Shown here in pieces: positions 1 to 7,926 of a DNA stretch of 64,000 nucleotides. Each line of letters begins with the position of its first letter. The first letter of the stretch is position 1. Below the pieces are notes generated by a model that had not been told where the DNA came from, ran no database searches, and was given only the letters and a program-made list of their open reading frames with translations. A program made the position numbers and the translations under genes. Source of the DNA: an uncultured Hymenobacter sp. (lineage in GTDB: Bacteria; Bacteroidota; Bacteroidia; Cytophagales; Hymenobacteraceae); the NCBI GenBank assembly GCA_913776615.1, contig CAJYPK010000001.1, positions 1 to 64,000 on the forward strand. The letters are read 5' to 3'.

Positions 1-34
1 ATGCTTCGGCAAGCGGACGCCAGATGAGCATGAC
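1..34. repeat. Interrupted, edge-truncated copy of the GCTGAGCTTGCCGAAGC repeat
   Basis: The first bases read as one arm of the repeat family seen complete at 37960-38062 and 60121-60226. Positions 1-14 and 26-34 match the arm, and 11 unrelated bases lie between them. The other half, if present, lies outside the window. Confidence 0.5.
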
Positions 35-145
35 AACCGTATTTAATAAAACCTCTTTCGATACGCTAACCCCGCGCAAATAATTGACCCAGCTTTACCC
101 TGCCCCACCTACTTTTAGCAGCCGATACATCACCTCCCCTCACCC

Positions 146-709
146 ATGTCTACCGACTACCTCTCCAGCGTTCGCAAGCAATTCGCTTACTACCAATTGC
201 TAGGCGAGCAGGCGATGGCGCAGGTACCCGACGAAGCACTCTTCTGGCAGCCCAACGCGGTCAGCAACAGCATGGCCACCATTGTGAAGCACTTGTGGGG
301 CAACATGCTATCGCGCTGGACCGACTTCCTCACCACCGACGGCGAAAAGCCCTGGCGCGAGCGCGAAGCCGAATTCGACAACGACCTCACCACCCGCGCC
401 CAGGTACTGGCCCAGTGGCAAGCCGGCTGGCAATGCCTCTTCCAGGCCCTGGATACCCTGACGCCCGCCGACCTCGACCGCACCATCTACATCCGCAACC
501 AAGGCCACAGCGTGACGGAGGCCATCAACCGCCAGCTGGCGCACTACCCTTACCACGTGGGCCAACTGGTGTACGTCGCCCGCCTGGTGGCCGGGGACGC
601 TTGGCAATCGCTGTCCATTCCGCGCGGTAACTCGGCGGCGTACAACGCCGAAAAGTTCGCCCAACCGCCGCACCAGGCGCACTTCACCGATGAGCTGCTG
701 AGGCGCTAG
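146..709 (+). CDS. DinB-like (DUF1572-type) four-helix protein
   Basis: This 187-residue protein has the size and pattern of the DinB/YfiT-like four-helix-bundle superfamily, whose members bind a divalent metal through three histidines. Candidate ligands are H49 (in the segment IVKHLWGN) and the pair H133/H137 (in LAHYPYHVGQ), which gives the expected late HxxxH pair. Many members are putative thiol-dependent transferases, but the substrate is not shown by the sequence. The start is the first in-frame ATG. The next gene on the same strand that I am sure of is 8 kb away, so it is probably monocistronic. A second DinB-superfamily protein, of the YfiT type, is encoded at 38153. Confidence 0.8.
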   Translation: MSTDYLSSVRKQFAYYQLLGEQAMAQVPDEALFWQPNAVSNSMATIVKHLWGNMLSRWTDFLTTDGEKPWREREAEFDNDLTTRAQVLAQWQAGWQCLFQALDTLTPADLDRTIYIRNQGHSVTEAINRQLAHYPYHVGQLVYVARLVAGDAWQSLSIPRGNSAAYNAEKFAQPPHQAHFTDELLRR

Positions 710-829
710 CCGGCCCCGGGCTGGCTGGCCCCGGCATTAAATTGTTATTAATAATCGGCTACCTCTGCAATATACTCAGCCGTGGCGCGTCTCTACGGGT
801 AGACATCCTTTTCCTTAACACCTGTTGCT

Positions 830-1021
830 ATGCTCTACCTGTTTGGCCGCCTCGCGCTGAGCGACTCACTCGACTACCACGAAAATTTTCAGGACGACGA
901 CTTCCTGCCCGCCGCTCGCCACGAGCGCAGCGGCTGCCCCGAGCCGGAGACCCGGGCCACCGCCCTCGACCGCCCGTCCCGTCCCTGCCCGCAGCCGGTT
1001 CCGGCTGGCCCCGCCTGCTAG
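830..1021 (+). CDS. Doubtful small hypothetical protein, 63 residues
   Basis: An ATG-initiated frame whose first 27 residues look protein-like (MLYLFGRLALSDSLDYHENF), followed by a Pro/Arg-rich tail typical of out-of-frame GC-rich DNA. I recognise no family. It is the best candidate in the 425-bp gap between the DinB-like gene and the deoxyhypusine-synthase-like gene. It may equally be non-coding. Confidence 0.25.
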   Translation: MLYLFGRLALSDSLDYHENFQDDDFLPAARHERSGCPEPETRATALDRPSRPCPQPVPAGPAC

Positions 1022-1077
1022 TTCCATGCTAGCCCTCGCTCCCGGGCGCGGTCTTCGCCCCGCCCCCACGCTGCACT

Positions 1078-1115
1078 AAAAAGCCCGCCCCTGACGTACA
1101 GGAGCGGGCTTTTTA
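1078..1115. terminator. Bidirectional intrinsic terminator
   Basis: The stem is agcccgcccctg...caggagcgggct, with an A tract on the left and a T tract on the right. It lies 20 bp past the stop of the minus-strand gene that ends at 1135, so it most likely ends that transcript. Confidence 0.75.
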
Positions 1116-1134
1116 CTTGGCTACCGAGCGGCGA

Positions 1135-2106
1135 CTACTGGCCGAGCACGATGGCGAAAATGAGCGGGGCCACGATGGTCGCGTCGCTTTCGATGATGAA
1201 TTTCGGGGTTTTCTCGCCCAGCTTGCCCCAGGTGATTTTCTCGTTGGGCACGGCACCCGAGTAGCTGCCGTAAGAGGTGGTAGAGTCCGAAATCTGGCAG
1301 AAATAGCCCCACAGCGGCACCGAGTGGCGCTGCAAGTCCTGGTGCAGCATGGGCACCACGCAGATGGGGAAGTCGCCGGCAATGCCGCCGCCAATCTGGA
1401 AGAAGCCTACTTTGCTTTCTTCGGTGGCCGTATTGGTGTACCAGTCAGCCAGGTACATCATGTACTGGATGCCGGTTTTCATGGTGTGGACGTTCTTGAT
1501 GTCGCCCGAAATGACGTGGCCGGCGTAGATGTTGCCGAGCGTCGAATCTTCCCAGCCGGGGCAGATGATGGGCAGGTTTTTTTCGGCCGCCGCCAGCATC
1601 CACGAGTCTTTGGGGTCGATTTGGTAGTACTGCTCCAACTCGCCGCTGAGCAGAATCTGGTAGAAGAACTCGTGCGGGAAATACGCCTTGCCTTCCTGGT
1701 CGGCCTTCTCCCAGAATTTCAATACCGTGTGCTCCAGGCGACGCATGGCCTCTTCCTCCGGGATGCAGGTATCGGTTACGCGGTTCATGTGGCGCTCCAG
1801 CAGGGCCTGCTCGTCGGCGGGCGTGAGGTCGCGGTAGTTGGGCACGCGCTCGTAAAAGTCGTGGGCCACGAGGTTGAAGATATCCTCTTCAAGGTTAGCG
1901 CCGGTACAGCTAATAATCTGCACTTTATCCTGGCGGATAAGCTCGGCCAGCTGAATGCCCATTTCGGCGGTGCTCATAGCCCCGGCCAGGGTAATCATCA
2001 TTTTGCCGCCTTCGGCCAGGTGCTTGTTGTAGCCGTCGGCCGCGTCGATGAGGGCAGCGGCGTTGAAGTGGCGGTAGTGGTGCTTGAGGAAATTGGTAAT
2101 GTGCAT
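1135..2106 (-). CDS. Deoxyhypusine synthase family protein
   Basis: This 323-residue protein belongs to the NAD-dependent deoxyhypusine/homospermidine synthase family, which moves an aminobutyl group from spermidine to an acceptor amine. The glycine-rich NAD-site segment (ITLAGAMSTAEMG, near residue 39) is present. So is the C-terminal segment NEKITWGKLG, whose lysine, K295, corresponds to the catalytic lysine of eukaryotic deoxyhypusine synthase. Bacteria lack eIF5A, so the physiological product is more likely homospermidine or another polyamine, or a lysine modification that is not known. The length is normal. It lies 87 bp downstream of hicA on the same strand, and a terminator follows its stop. 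Confidence 0.88.
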   Translation of the reverse strand: MHITNFLKHHYRHFNAAALIDAADGYNKHLAEGGKMMITLAGAMSTAEMGIQLAELIRQDKVQIISCTGANLEEDIFNLVAHDFYERVPNYRDLTPADEQALLERHMNRVTDTCIPEEEAMRRLEHTVLKFWEKADQEGKAYFPHEFFYQILLSGELEQYYQIDPKDSWMLAAAEKNLPIICPGWEDSTLGNIYAGHVISGDIKNVHTMKTGIQYMMYLADWYTNTATEESKVGFFQIGGGIAGDFPICVVPMLHQDLQRHSVPLWGYFCQISDSTTSYGSYSGAVPNEKITWGKLGEKTPKFIIESDATIVAPLIFAIVLGQ

Positions 2107-2193
2107 GTTTTAATGCTTGATACTTGGTGCTCAGTACTTAGTACGCAGTAGCGCCAGGCGAGGTACAATGAGTTGTATTGTCAGTTGACAGAA

Positions 2194-2391
2194 TTAGTTT
2201 ACGCTGGCCGGAGCTGGAATTTCCAAATCGCGGCAGATTTTAAGCGCTGTCGGGCCTTTGATTTCAGTATGGCGCGGCACGGCCGAGACCGTTTTCAGCA
2301 CCGGGTTTATAAATACCGAATGGCTACCACCTTCGCGCTTCAGCACGCAGCCGTGCTGTTCCAGGTGCCGCACCAAATCACGCCGCTTCAT
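2194..2391 (-). CDS. hicA: HicA-type toxin (mRNA interferase)
   Basis: This 65-residue protein has the HicA signature: a short dsRBD-like fold starting MKRRDLVRHLEQHG and the motif EGGSHSVF, in which H24 is the expected catalytic residue. HicA toxins cleave mRNA and tmRNA independently of the ribosome and are blocked by HicB. The ATG overlaps the hicB stop by one base (TGATG), which implies translational coupling. The order hicB then hicA is the less usual one but is well known. No frameshift is visible, so it looks functional. Confidence 0.85.
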   Translation of the reverse strand: MKRRDLVRHLEQHGCVLKREGGSHSVFINPVLKTVSAVPRHTEIKGPTALKICRDLEIPAPASVN

Positions 2392-2630
2392 CAGGCAGCA
2401 GCCAACCGAATTGCTTCGCGAATAACCGAGCGCCCAGCTTGCTGCTCTTCGGCTAGCTCACGGCGCACGTCTAAGACCATTTCCAAGGCTTCGCGCAAGT
2501 TTTCACGGGCTTCCTCCAGTGTTTCACCCTGCGTATTCACCCCGGGAATTTCTTCTACGTAAGCAGTATACCCCCCTTCTGCTACGGGCTCAAAAACGGC
2601 AGTAAACTTTACGTGAGCTTCCATAAGCAT
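2391..2630 (-). CDS. hicB: HicB-type antitoxin
   Basis: This 79-residue protein has the HicB partial RNase-H-like fold: a strand segment (VKFTAVFEPVAEGGYTAYV), the typical EEIPGVNTQGETLEEARENL, and a helical C-terminus. It is expected to bind and neutralise HicA. I see no clear C-terminal helix-turn-helix or ribbon-helix-helix domain, so any autoregulation may need another DNA contact. Translation could begin at residue 1 or at M3. The start is 2 bp after the hslV stop, so hslV, hicB and hicA probably form one transcript. Confidence 0.87.
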   Translation of the reverse strand: MLMEAHVKFTAVFEPVAEGGYTAYVEEIPGVNTQGETLEEARENLREALEMVLDVRRELAEEQQAGRSVIREAIRLAAA

Positions 2631-2632
2631 AC

Positions 2633-3172
2633 CTAGCTAGGCTCGGCGATAATGAGGTTGTGGTTGGTATAGATGCAGATGTCGGCCGCGATGTGCAGGG
2701 CTTCTTCCACCATCTGGCGGGCGGTGAGGTGCGGGGCGTGCTTTTTGAGGGCCAGCGCGGCCGACTGCGCGTACATGGCCCCGCTGCCGATGGCCGCCAC
2801 GTCGGAGTCGGGCTCCAGCACGTCGCCGGTGCCGCTCACGATGAGCAGTTCGTCTTTGTCGGCCACTACCATCATGGCTTCGAGCTTGCGCAGGTACTGG
2901 TCTTTGCGCCAGTCCTTGGCCAGCTCGATGGCGGCGCGCTTGAGGTTGTTGCCGTAGGCCGAGAGCTTTTCCTCGAAACGGTCGAGTAGCATGAAGGCGT
3001 CGGCGGTGGAGCCGGCGAAGCCGGTTACGACTTTGCCGTCGTTGAGCTGGCGCACCTTGCGCACGTTGTTTTTAGCCACGTGCTTATCCATCGTGGCCTG
3101 GCCGTCGGCCCCGAGGGCAATCTGGCCGTTGTGGCGCACGCCGAGCACGGTCGTGGAGCGAATTCTGGTCAT
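2633..3172 (-). CDS. hslV: ATP-dependent protease proteolytic subunit HslV
   Basis: HslV is the peptidase of the HslUV (ClpQY) protease, an N-terminal-nucleophile threonine hydrolase that forms a dodecamer with HslU ATPase rings. The 179-residue product carries RSTTVLGVRHNG near its start and GADGQAT soon after. By comparison with E. coli HslV, T7 should be the catalytic threonine exposed after removal of six residues. The GSG turn near residue 128 is also conserved. hslU is not in the window. The gene is followed 2 bp later by hicB-hicA, an unusual neighbour. Confidence 0.93.
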   Translation of the reverse strand: MTRIRSTTVLGVRHNGQIALGADGQATMDKHVAKNNVRKVRQLNDGKVVTGFAGSTADAFMLLDRFEEKLSAYGNNLKRAAIELAKDWRKDQYLRKLEAMMVVADKDELLIVSGTGDVLEPDSDVAAIGSGAMYAQSAALALKKHAPHLTARQMVEEALHIAADICIYTNHNLIIAEPS

Positions 3173-3195
3173 TTAATCAGGTATCAATAAACAGG

Positions 3196-3314
3196 TAACA
3201 GCCTGGCAACGGGATCTGAGCCGATAGCGCAGGCCGCGATACGAGCCACAAAGTTCGCTCATTTATCGCATTGACCTCGCACTACCCGCTCAGGAAACCG
3301 TCACCAGGCTGTTA
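3196..3314. repeat. Inverted repeat upstream of hslV
   Basis: Arms of 17 bases at 3196-3212 (taacagcctggcaacgg) and 3298-3314 match in inverted orientation with two mismatches, about 85 bp apart. It fills most of the 169-bp gap between the TonB receptor gene and hslV. Function is unknown. Confidence 0.45.
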
Positions 3315-3341
3315 AATGGTATTCGCTACCCAGTAAATACG

Positions 3342-5945
3342 CTAAAACCGCGCTTGTAGCTTGGCAAACAGAAAGCGGCCGTTGCTACCCATCTGCACCG
3401 GGTCCCAGGCGCCCCCGGTTTCGGTGGCCTGGGGGTTGAAGAAATTGGGATACTTATTAAATAAGTTGGAGCTGCCCAGCGAGAGCCGCAACTGGTTGGT
3501 AAGGGCGTAGCTCAGGGCCACGTCGGTGGTGAGGCGCGGGTCGTAGCGGTTGTTGTCGCCGTTGTAGTCAATGAGCGTCACGCCCCCGAACTCTACGAAG
3601 CGCACGAGCGCCCCGAAGCGGCCCACGTTGTAGTCGAGCGTCAGGTTGATTTTGAACGGCGGGGCGGAGGCTTTCACAAATGCCTGCTCGCGGGGGCCAA
3701 AAAAGATGTCTTCCTTGCCAGCCAGCTTGGGCGTAGTCTGGACGCTGGTGACGGTGAGGCGGTTGAAGTTGGCGGCCAGCGTGGTGGTGAGGCGACCGCT
3801 GCCCACGCCCAACGTGTTGGCCACTACGGCGTCGAGGCCCCAGGTACTGGTCGAAGCCGCATTGGCAAAAAACTGCGCCTGCCCCACGTTGAGCGCCGTG
3901 AGCGTGGTACCAATTACGTCATCATCCGACGAAAAAGCTCCCGTGAGCACAATACGGTCTTGGATGTGAATGTAATAGCCATCTACCGTGAACGTAAGCA
4001 GCGAGCCGGCGCGGCCCGTGAAGCCCAGACTGGCCGAGCGCGACAGCTCGCGCGTGAGCGGCGGAATGCCGATGGCCTGCGTCACCGCCCCGCCGTTGCG
4101 GTCGAGCAGCACGTCTACCGGCTGGCCCTTCACGAAGTTGGTGAATACGGTGTTGAAGTTAATCTGGGCCAGCGAGGGGGCGCGGAAGCCAGTGCTGACC
4201 GTCCCGCGCAGCGACAGCGCGTCGCTGAGCTTGAGGCGGGTGGCCAGCTTGCCGGTCACGTTGCTGCCGAAATCGCTGTAATTTTCGAAGCGCACGGCCC
4301 CTTCGACCAGGAAGGCTTTGGTAATGTTGAGCTCGGCGTCGGCGTACACGCCGAGGTTGTTGCGGTTGGCCCGCACCTCGTTGCGCGGCTGGAAGCCCGG
4401 AAAGCCCTGCGCCCCGGCGGGTCGGTTGGAGGCCGGGTTGTAGCTCAGATACGAGCCGGGCTCGCCGGCAAATATCTGGTACCATTCGCGCCGCAGCTCG
4501 GTACCAAAAGCCAGGTTCAGCCCCTGCGCCACGGTCTTGAAATTGCGGCTTACGTTGAGGTTCACCACGTTTTGCTGCAGCTGAAAGCCGCCCGCGTCGA
4601 AGCTGGTGGGGCTGCGCTGGCCCAGCGTCGCGTTCAGGGTATTTTTAACCCCGTACTGAAAGCGGTTGGAGCCGAAGGTGTTGCTCAGGTCCACGTCCCA
4701 CTCGCCAAACGTGCCGCGCACGCCCAGCGCGCCCTGCCCGTCAAAAATATCGCTCGTGATGATGGGGTCGTAGCCGTTGGGATACAGCCGGGCGTTGCTG
4801 CGCGGGTTGGGCACGGTGGTCGTAAACTCCGTGGTACCCACGGTATAGGTACTGTCGGCCGTGGGGTAGCGCGACCAGGCGTAGGCGTCGCCCTTGCGCT
4901 TGTTCACGCCACCGAAGGCGTACACGTACAGCTTGTCGCTGAGCGGCAGGCGGGCGTTGAGGTAGGCCGCCGAGTTGAGGGCCTTGGGGTCGCCGTACTC
5001 GCGGCGGGCCAGCCCGTCGGGGCTGGGCACGTTGGCCCGCTGGGTATGCTCACGCTGGTTGAAATCGAGCGTAGCGTTGATGAAGCCGCCCTTGCCCACG
5101 GCCACGCCGTAGTTGGCGTTCACGTTCAGGTTGCCCCCGTCGAAGGTCTTGTCGTCGAAGCGGTATTTGGCCGTGTACGCCCCGTAGTTCGCATTAGCCG
5201 TTAGCTCCTTCACGCTGCTTTTGAGCACGATGTTGATGACGCCCGCAATGGCGTCGGAGCCGTACTGGGCCGACGCGCCGTCGCGCAGAATCTCGATGCG
5301 CTCAATGCTGGCGGCCGGAATGGTATTGAGGTCGGTACCGGTGTTGCCGCGCCCCCGCGAGCCAAACAGGTTTACGAGCGCCGACTGGTGCCAGCGCTTG
5401 CCGTTCACGAGTACGAGCGTCTGGTCGGGGCCGAGACCGCGCAAACTGGCGGGGTCCACGTGGTCGGCCCCGTCGGAGCCGGTCTGGCGGTTGGAGTTGA
5501 ACGACGGAGCAACGAATTGCAGGAGCTGGTTTACGTCGAGCTGGCCGGTTTTGGCAGTCACTTCGCGCACGTCGATGATATCGACCGGCGAGGGCGAGTC
5601 CGTCACGGAGCGGTTGACGCTGCGCGAGCCTACTACCTGCACGCTTTCCAGCGCCGTACTGCCGCTGGCCAGGCGCACCGTCACCGGACCGGTTTCAACG
5701 CCGGTTTCCTGGGTGGTGTAGCCCAGCGCGCTTACTACTAGCCGGGGCTGGGCCGTGCGCGCCCGCAGCGTGAAACGGCCATTGACATCAGTACCCGTGC
5801 CGTTGTTGGTGCCCTTTTCTACCACCGAGGCCCCGATAACCGGCTTGCCCTCGGCATCCAGAATCTGACCCGACACCGTGCGCGTCTGCGCGCAAACGCC
5901 GCTGGCCACCAAGGCAAATGGCACAATAAGTAAATTTTTCTTCAT
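3342..5945 (-). CDS. TonB-dependent outer-membrane receptor
   Basis: This is an 867-residue outer-membrane receptor. A signal peptide ends near residue 19 (GVCAQ). A carboxypeptidase-regulatory-like beta-sandwich covers about 22-105, with GKPVIGASVVEKGTNNGT. The plug runs to about residue 240 and includes ILRDGASAQYGSDAIAGVI. A beta-barrel follows and ends in phenylalanine (FLFAKLQARF), as barrel-assembly signals do. TonB-ExbBD energy drives uptake of a large or scarce ligand. No SusD gene is adjacent and the length is below a typical SusC, so a siderophore, vitamin or metal chelate is more likely than a glycan, though this is inference. A TACATTTG element lies 27 bp upstream. Confidence 0.92.
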   Translation of the reverse strand: MKKNLLIVPFALVASGVCAQTRTVSGQILDAEGKPVIGASVVEKGTNNGTGTDVNGRFTLRARTAQPRLVVSALGYTTQETGVETGPVTVRLASGSTALESVQVVGSRSVNRSVTDSPSPVDIIDVREVTAKTGQLDVNQLLQFVAPSFNSNRQTGSDGADHVDPASLRGLGPDQTLVLVNGKRWHQSALVNLFGSRGRGNTGTDLNTIPAASIERIEILRDGASAQYGSDAIAGVINIVLKSSVKELTANANYGAYTAKYRFDDKTFDGGNLNVNANYGVAVGKGGFINATLDFNQREHTQRANVPSPDGLARREYGDPKALNSAAYLNARLPLSDKLYVYAFGGVNKRKGDAYAWSRYPTADSTYTVGTTEFTTTVPNPRSNARLYPNGYDPIITSDIFDGQGALGVRGTFGEWDVDLSNTFGSNRFQYGVKNTLNATLGQRSPTSFDAGGFQLQQNVVNLNVSRNFKTVAQGLNLAFGTELRREWYQIFAGEPGSYLSYNPASNRPAGAQGFPGFQPRNEVRANRNNLGVYADAELNITKAFLVEGAVRFENYSDFGSNVTGKLATRLKLSDALSLRGTVSTGFRAPSLAQINFNTVFTNFVKGQPVDVLLDRNGGAVTQAIGIPPLTRELSRSASLGFTGRAGSLLTFTVDGYYIHIQDRIVLTGAFSSDDDVIGTTLTALNVGQAQFFANAASTSTWGLDAVVANTLGVGSGRLTTTLAANFNRLTVTSVQTTPKLAGKEDIFFGPREQAFVKASAPPFKINLTLDYNVGRFGALVRFVEFGGVTLIDYNGDNNRYDPRLTTDVALSYALTNQLRLSLGSSNLFNKYPNFFNPQATETGGAWDPVQMGSNGRFLFAKLQARF

Positions 5946-5971
5946 GTATGTAGCTCAGGTATAGAGGAAGC

Positions 5972-5979
5972 CAAATGTA
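5972..5979 (-). promoter_or_regulatory. Candidate -7 promoter element for the TonB receptor
   Basis: TACATTTG on the minus strand matches the Bacteroidota -7 consensus TAnnTTTG and lies 27 bp before the receptor ATG. A good -33 TTG is not seen at the usual distance, so support is moderate. Confidence 0.4.
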
Positions 5980-6030
5980 CACGGGTTTTTTACCTAATTG
6001 TTATGCAGAGCGACTAAAATGACTAAAAAC

Positions 6031-6061
6031 AAAAAAATCAGCCCCGGGGGGCTGATTTTTA
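6031..6061. terminator. Intrinsic terminator after the E2 gene
   Basis: Stem aatcagcccc/ggggctgatt with a T tract in both orientations, 23 bp past the E2 stop. It separates the E2 transcript from the receptor promoter. Confidence 0.8.
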
Positions 6062-6083
6062 AGGTCACTTTTGCTACTTGGGC

Positions 6084-7778
6084 TTAGATGAGCATCCGCA
6101 GGGGGTCTTCCAGCAGGGACTTCACCGTTTGCAGGAAGGCCGCGCCGGTGGCACCGTCCACTACGCGGTGGTCGCAGCTCAGCGTCACTTTCATCACGTT
6201 GCCAATGGCCAGCTCGCCGTTTTTCACCACGGCGGTTTGCTTGATGCCACCCACGGCCAGGATGCAGGCATCCGGCGGGTTGATGATGGCGGTGAACTCG
6301 TCGATACCGAACATGCCCAGGTTGGAGATGGTGAAGGTGCTGCCTTCCCACTCGGCCGGCTGGAGCTTCTTGCTCTTGGCCTTGCCCGCCAGCTCTTTCA
6401 CTTCGGTGGCAATCTGCGACATGCCTTTGCCGTCGGCGTTGCGCACTACGGGTACCAGCAGTCCTTCGTCCACGGCCACGGCCACGCCGATGTTTACCAC
6501 CTTATTTTGGCGGATTTTATCGCCGAGCCACGACGAGTTGATGGCCGGGTGCTGCTTGAGGGCTACCGCGCAAGCCTTGATAACCATGTCGTTGAAGCTC
6601 AGCTTCACCGGCGACAGCTCGTTGAGCTTGGTGCGGGTTTCCATGGCCTTGTCCATCAGGATTTCCATCGTGAGATAGAAATGCGGGGCCGTGAACAGGC
6701 TCTCCGACAGGCGGCGGGCAATCACCTTGCGCATCTGCGACACGGGCGTATCGGTGTAGGTGCCTTCGGCCGCGGCGGGAGCCGGGGCAGCCGGGGCGGG
6801 CTTGGCCGCGGGCTGCTCCGGCAGCGCGGCTTGGATGTACTCGCTCTGGGCGGCCGGGGCGGCGGGCTGGGCGGGAGCGGCGGCTTGCTGCGGCTGGGCG
6901 TTTTGCAGGTCGCGGGCCACGATGCGGCCGTTTTCACCCGAGCCTTTTACCTGGCGCAGATCCACGCCCTTGTCTTTGGCAATGCTCTTGGCCAGCGGCG
7001 AGGCCAGCAGGCGGCCGGTGCTTTCGGCCTGGGGAGCGGCGGCCGGGGCCGCGGCGGGAGCCGGCGCGGCTTCGGCCGGGGTAGCGGCGGGGGCGTTGCC
7101 GCCGGCCGAACCACCGTTGAGCAGGGCCTGAACGTCAGCACCTTCCTCCCCGATGATGGCGAGCACGCCGTCTACGGCCACGGCTTCACCTTCTTTGGGG
7201 CCGGTGTAGAGTAGGGTGCCGTCCTCGTAGTTTTCCAGCTCCATCGTGGCCTTGTCGGTTTCGACTTCGGCCAGCACGTCGCCCGATTTCACCTTATCGC
7301 CCACCTTTTTGAGCCAGGCGGCAATGGTGCCCTCGGTCATGGTATCGCTCATTTTCGGCATGCGCACCACGGTGGCTTTCTTGCCATTGGCGGGCGCGGC
7401 CGGGGCGGCGGGTGCGGGGGCCGGCTGGGGAGCCGGGGCGGGCGCGGGAGCCGGAGCCGGGGCCGGAGCCGGCGCAGGCGCGGCGGCCGGCTGGGGAGCG
7501 CTGGCCCCCTGGCCGTTGAGCAGGCCCGAAATGTCTTCGCCTTCCTTGCCCACGATGGCCAGCACGCCATCTACGGGTACGGAGTCTTTCTCTTTGGGGC
7601 CGATGTAGAGCAGGGTGCCGTCTTCGTAGTTTTCCAGCTCCATCGTGGCCTTGTCGGTCTCGACTTCAGCCAGGATGTCGCCCGACTTCACTTTGTCGCC
7701 TACTTTTTTGAGCCAGGCCGCGATAACCCCTTCGGTCATCGTGTCGCTCATTTTCGGCATTTTTATAATTTCGGCCAT
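6084..7778 (-). CDS. pdhC: Pyruvate dehydrogenase E2, dihydrolipoamide acetyltransferase
   Basis: E2 moves the acetyl group from E1-bound hydroxyethyl-TPP through lipoyl-lysine to CoA and forms the core of the complex. With the start at MAEIIKMPKM (an upstream in-frame ATG would add 19 non-homologous residues) the protein has 564 residues. It has two nearly identical lipoyl domains with lipoylated lysines K43 and K176 (ETDKATMEL), a long Pro-Ala linker, an E3-binding domain near 257-292, and a catalytic domain from about 340. The catalytic DHRVVDG motif gives H537 and D541. The lipoyl-domain sequence and the E3 gene at 39915 support pyruvate rather than 2-oxoglutarate. E1 genes are not in the window. 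Confidence 0.93.
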   Translation of the reverse strand: MAEIIKMPKMSDTMTEGVIAAWLKKVGDKVKSGDILAEVETDKATMELENYEDGTLLYIGPKEKDSVPVDGVLAIVGKEGEDISGLLNGQGASAPQPAAAPAPAPAPAPAPAPAPAPQPAPAPAAPAAPANGKKATVVRMPKMSDTMTEGTIAAWLKKVGDKVKSGDVLAEVETDKATMELENYEDGTLLYTGPKEGEAVAVDGVLAIIGEEGADVQALLNGGSAGGNAPAATPAEAAPAPAAAPAAAPQAESTGRLLASPLAKSIAKDKGVDLRQVKGSGENGRIVARDLQNAQPQQAAAPAQPAAPAAQSEYIQAALPEQPAAKPAPAAPAPAAAEGTYTDTPVSQMRKVIARRLSESLFTAPHFYLTMEILMDKAMETRTKLNELSPVKLSFNDMVIKACAVALKQHPAINSSWLGDKIRQNKVVNIGVAVAVDEGLLVPVVRNADGKGMSQIATEVKELAGKAKSKKLQPAEWEGSTFTISNLGMFGIDEFTAIINPPDACILAVGGIKQTAVVKNGELAIGNVMKVTLSCDHRVVDGATGAAFLQTVKSLLEDPLRMLI

Positions 7779-7804
7779 CGGAGTTGCAGGTTGGGATTGG
7801 GGGC

Positions 7805-7835
7805 CAAAATTAGCCGCCAAAAGGTGGGGAAACAA
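7805..7835 (-). promoter_or_regulatory. Promoter of the E2 gene (TTG-N20-TAATTTTG)
   Basis: On the minus strand a TTG at 7835-7833 is followed 20 bases later by TAATTTTG at 7812-7805, a good match to the Bacteroidota -33/-7 consensus. It lies 26 bp upstream of the chosen ATG at 7778. It overlaps the longer upstream frame, which supports the shorter E2 start. Confidence 0.6.
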
Positions 7836-7926
7836 TCGAAAGACAACGGGAGCGGCACGAGGCAGTACGAACGGGCAGCCGTGCCTGCTCGTTACCTCCG
7901 GCGCACGGCGCGCTACTGGCTGCCCG

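Noticed and set aside
742..1069. Two further frames around 742-1032 (plus) and 866-1069 (minus).
   Set aside because: They are Arg/Pro/Gly-rich, lack any family pattern and overlap each other. Only the frame at 830 was kept, as doubtful.
3960..5204. A 414-residue plus-strand frame inside the TonB receptor gene.
   Set aside because: It lies antisense to a well-supported receptor over its whole length and has a shadow-like composition.
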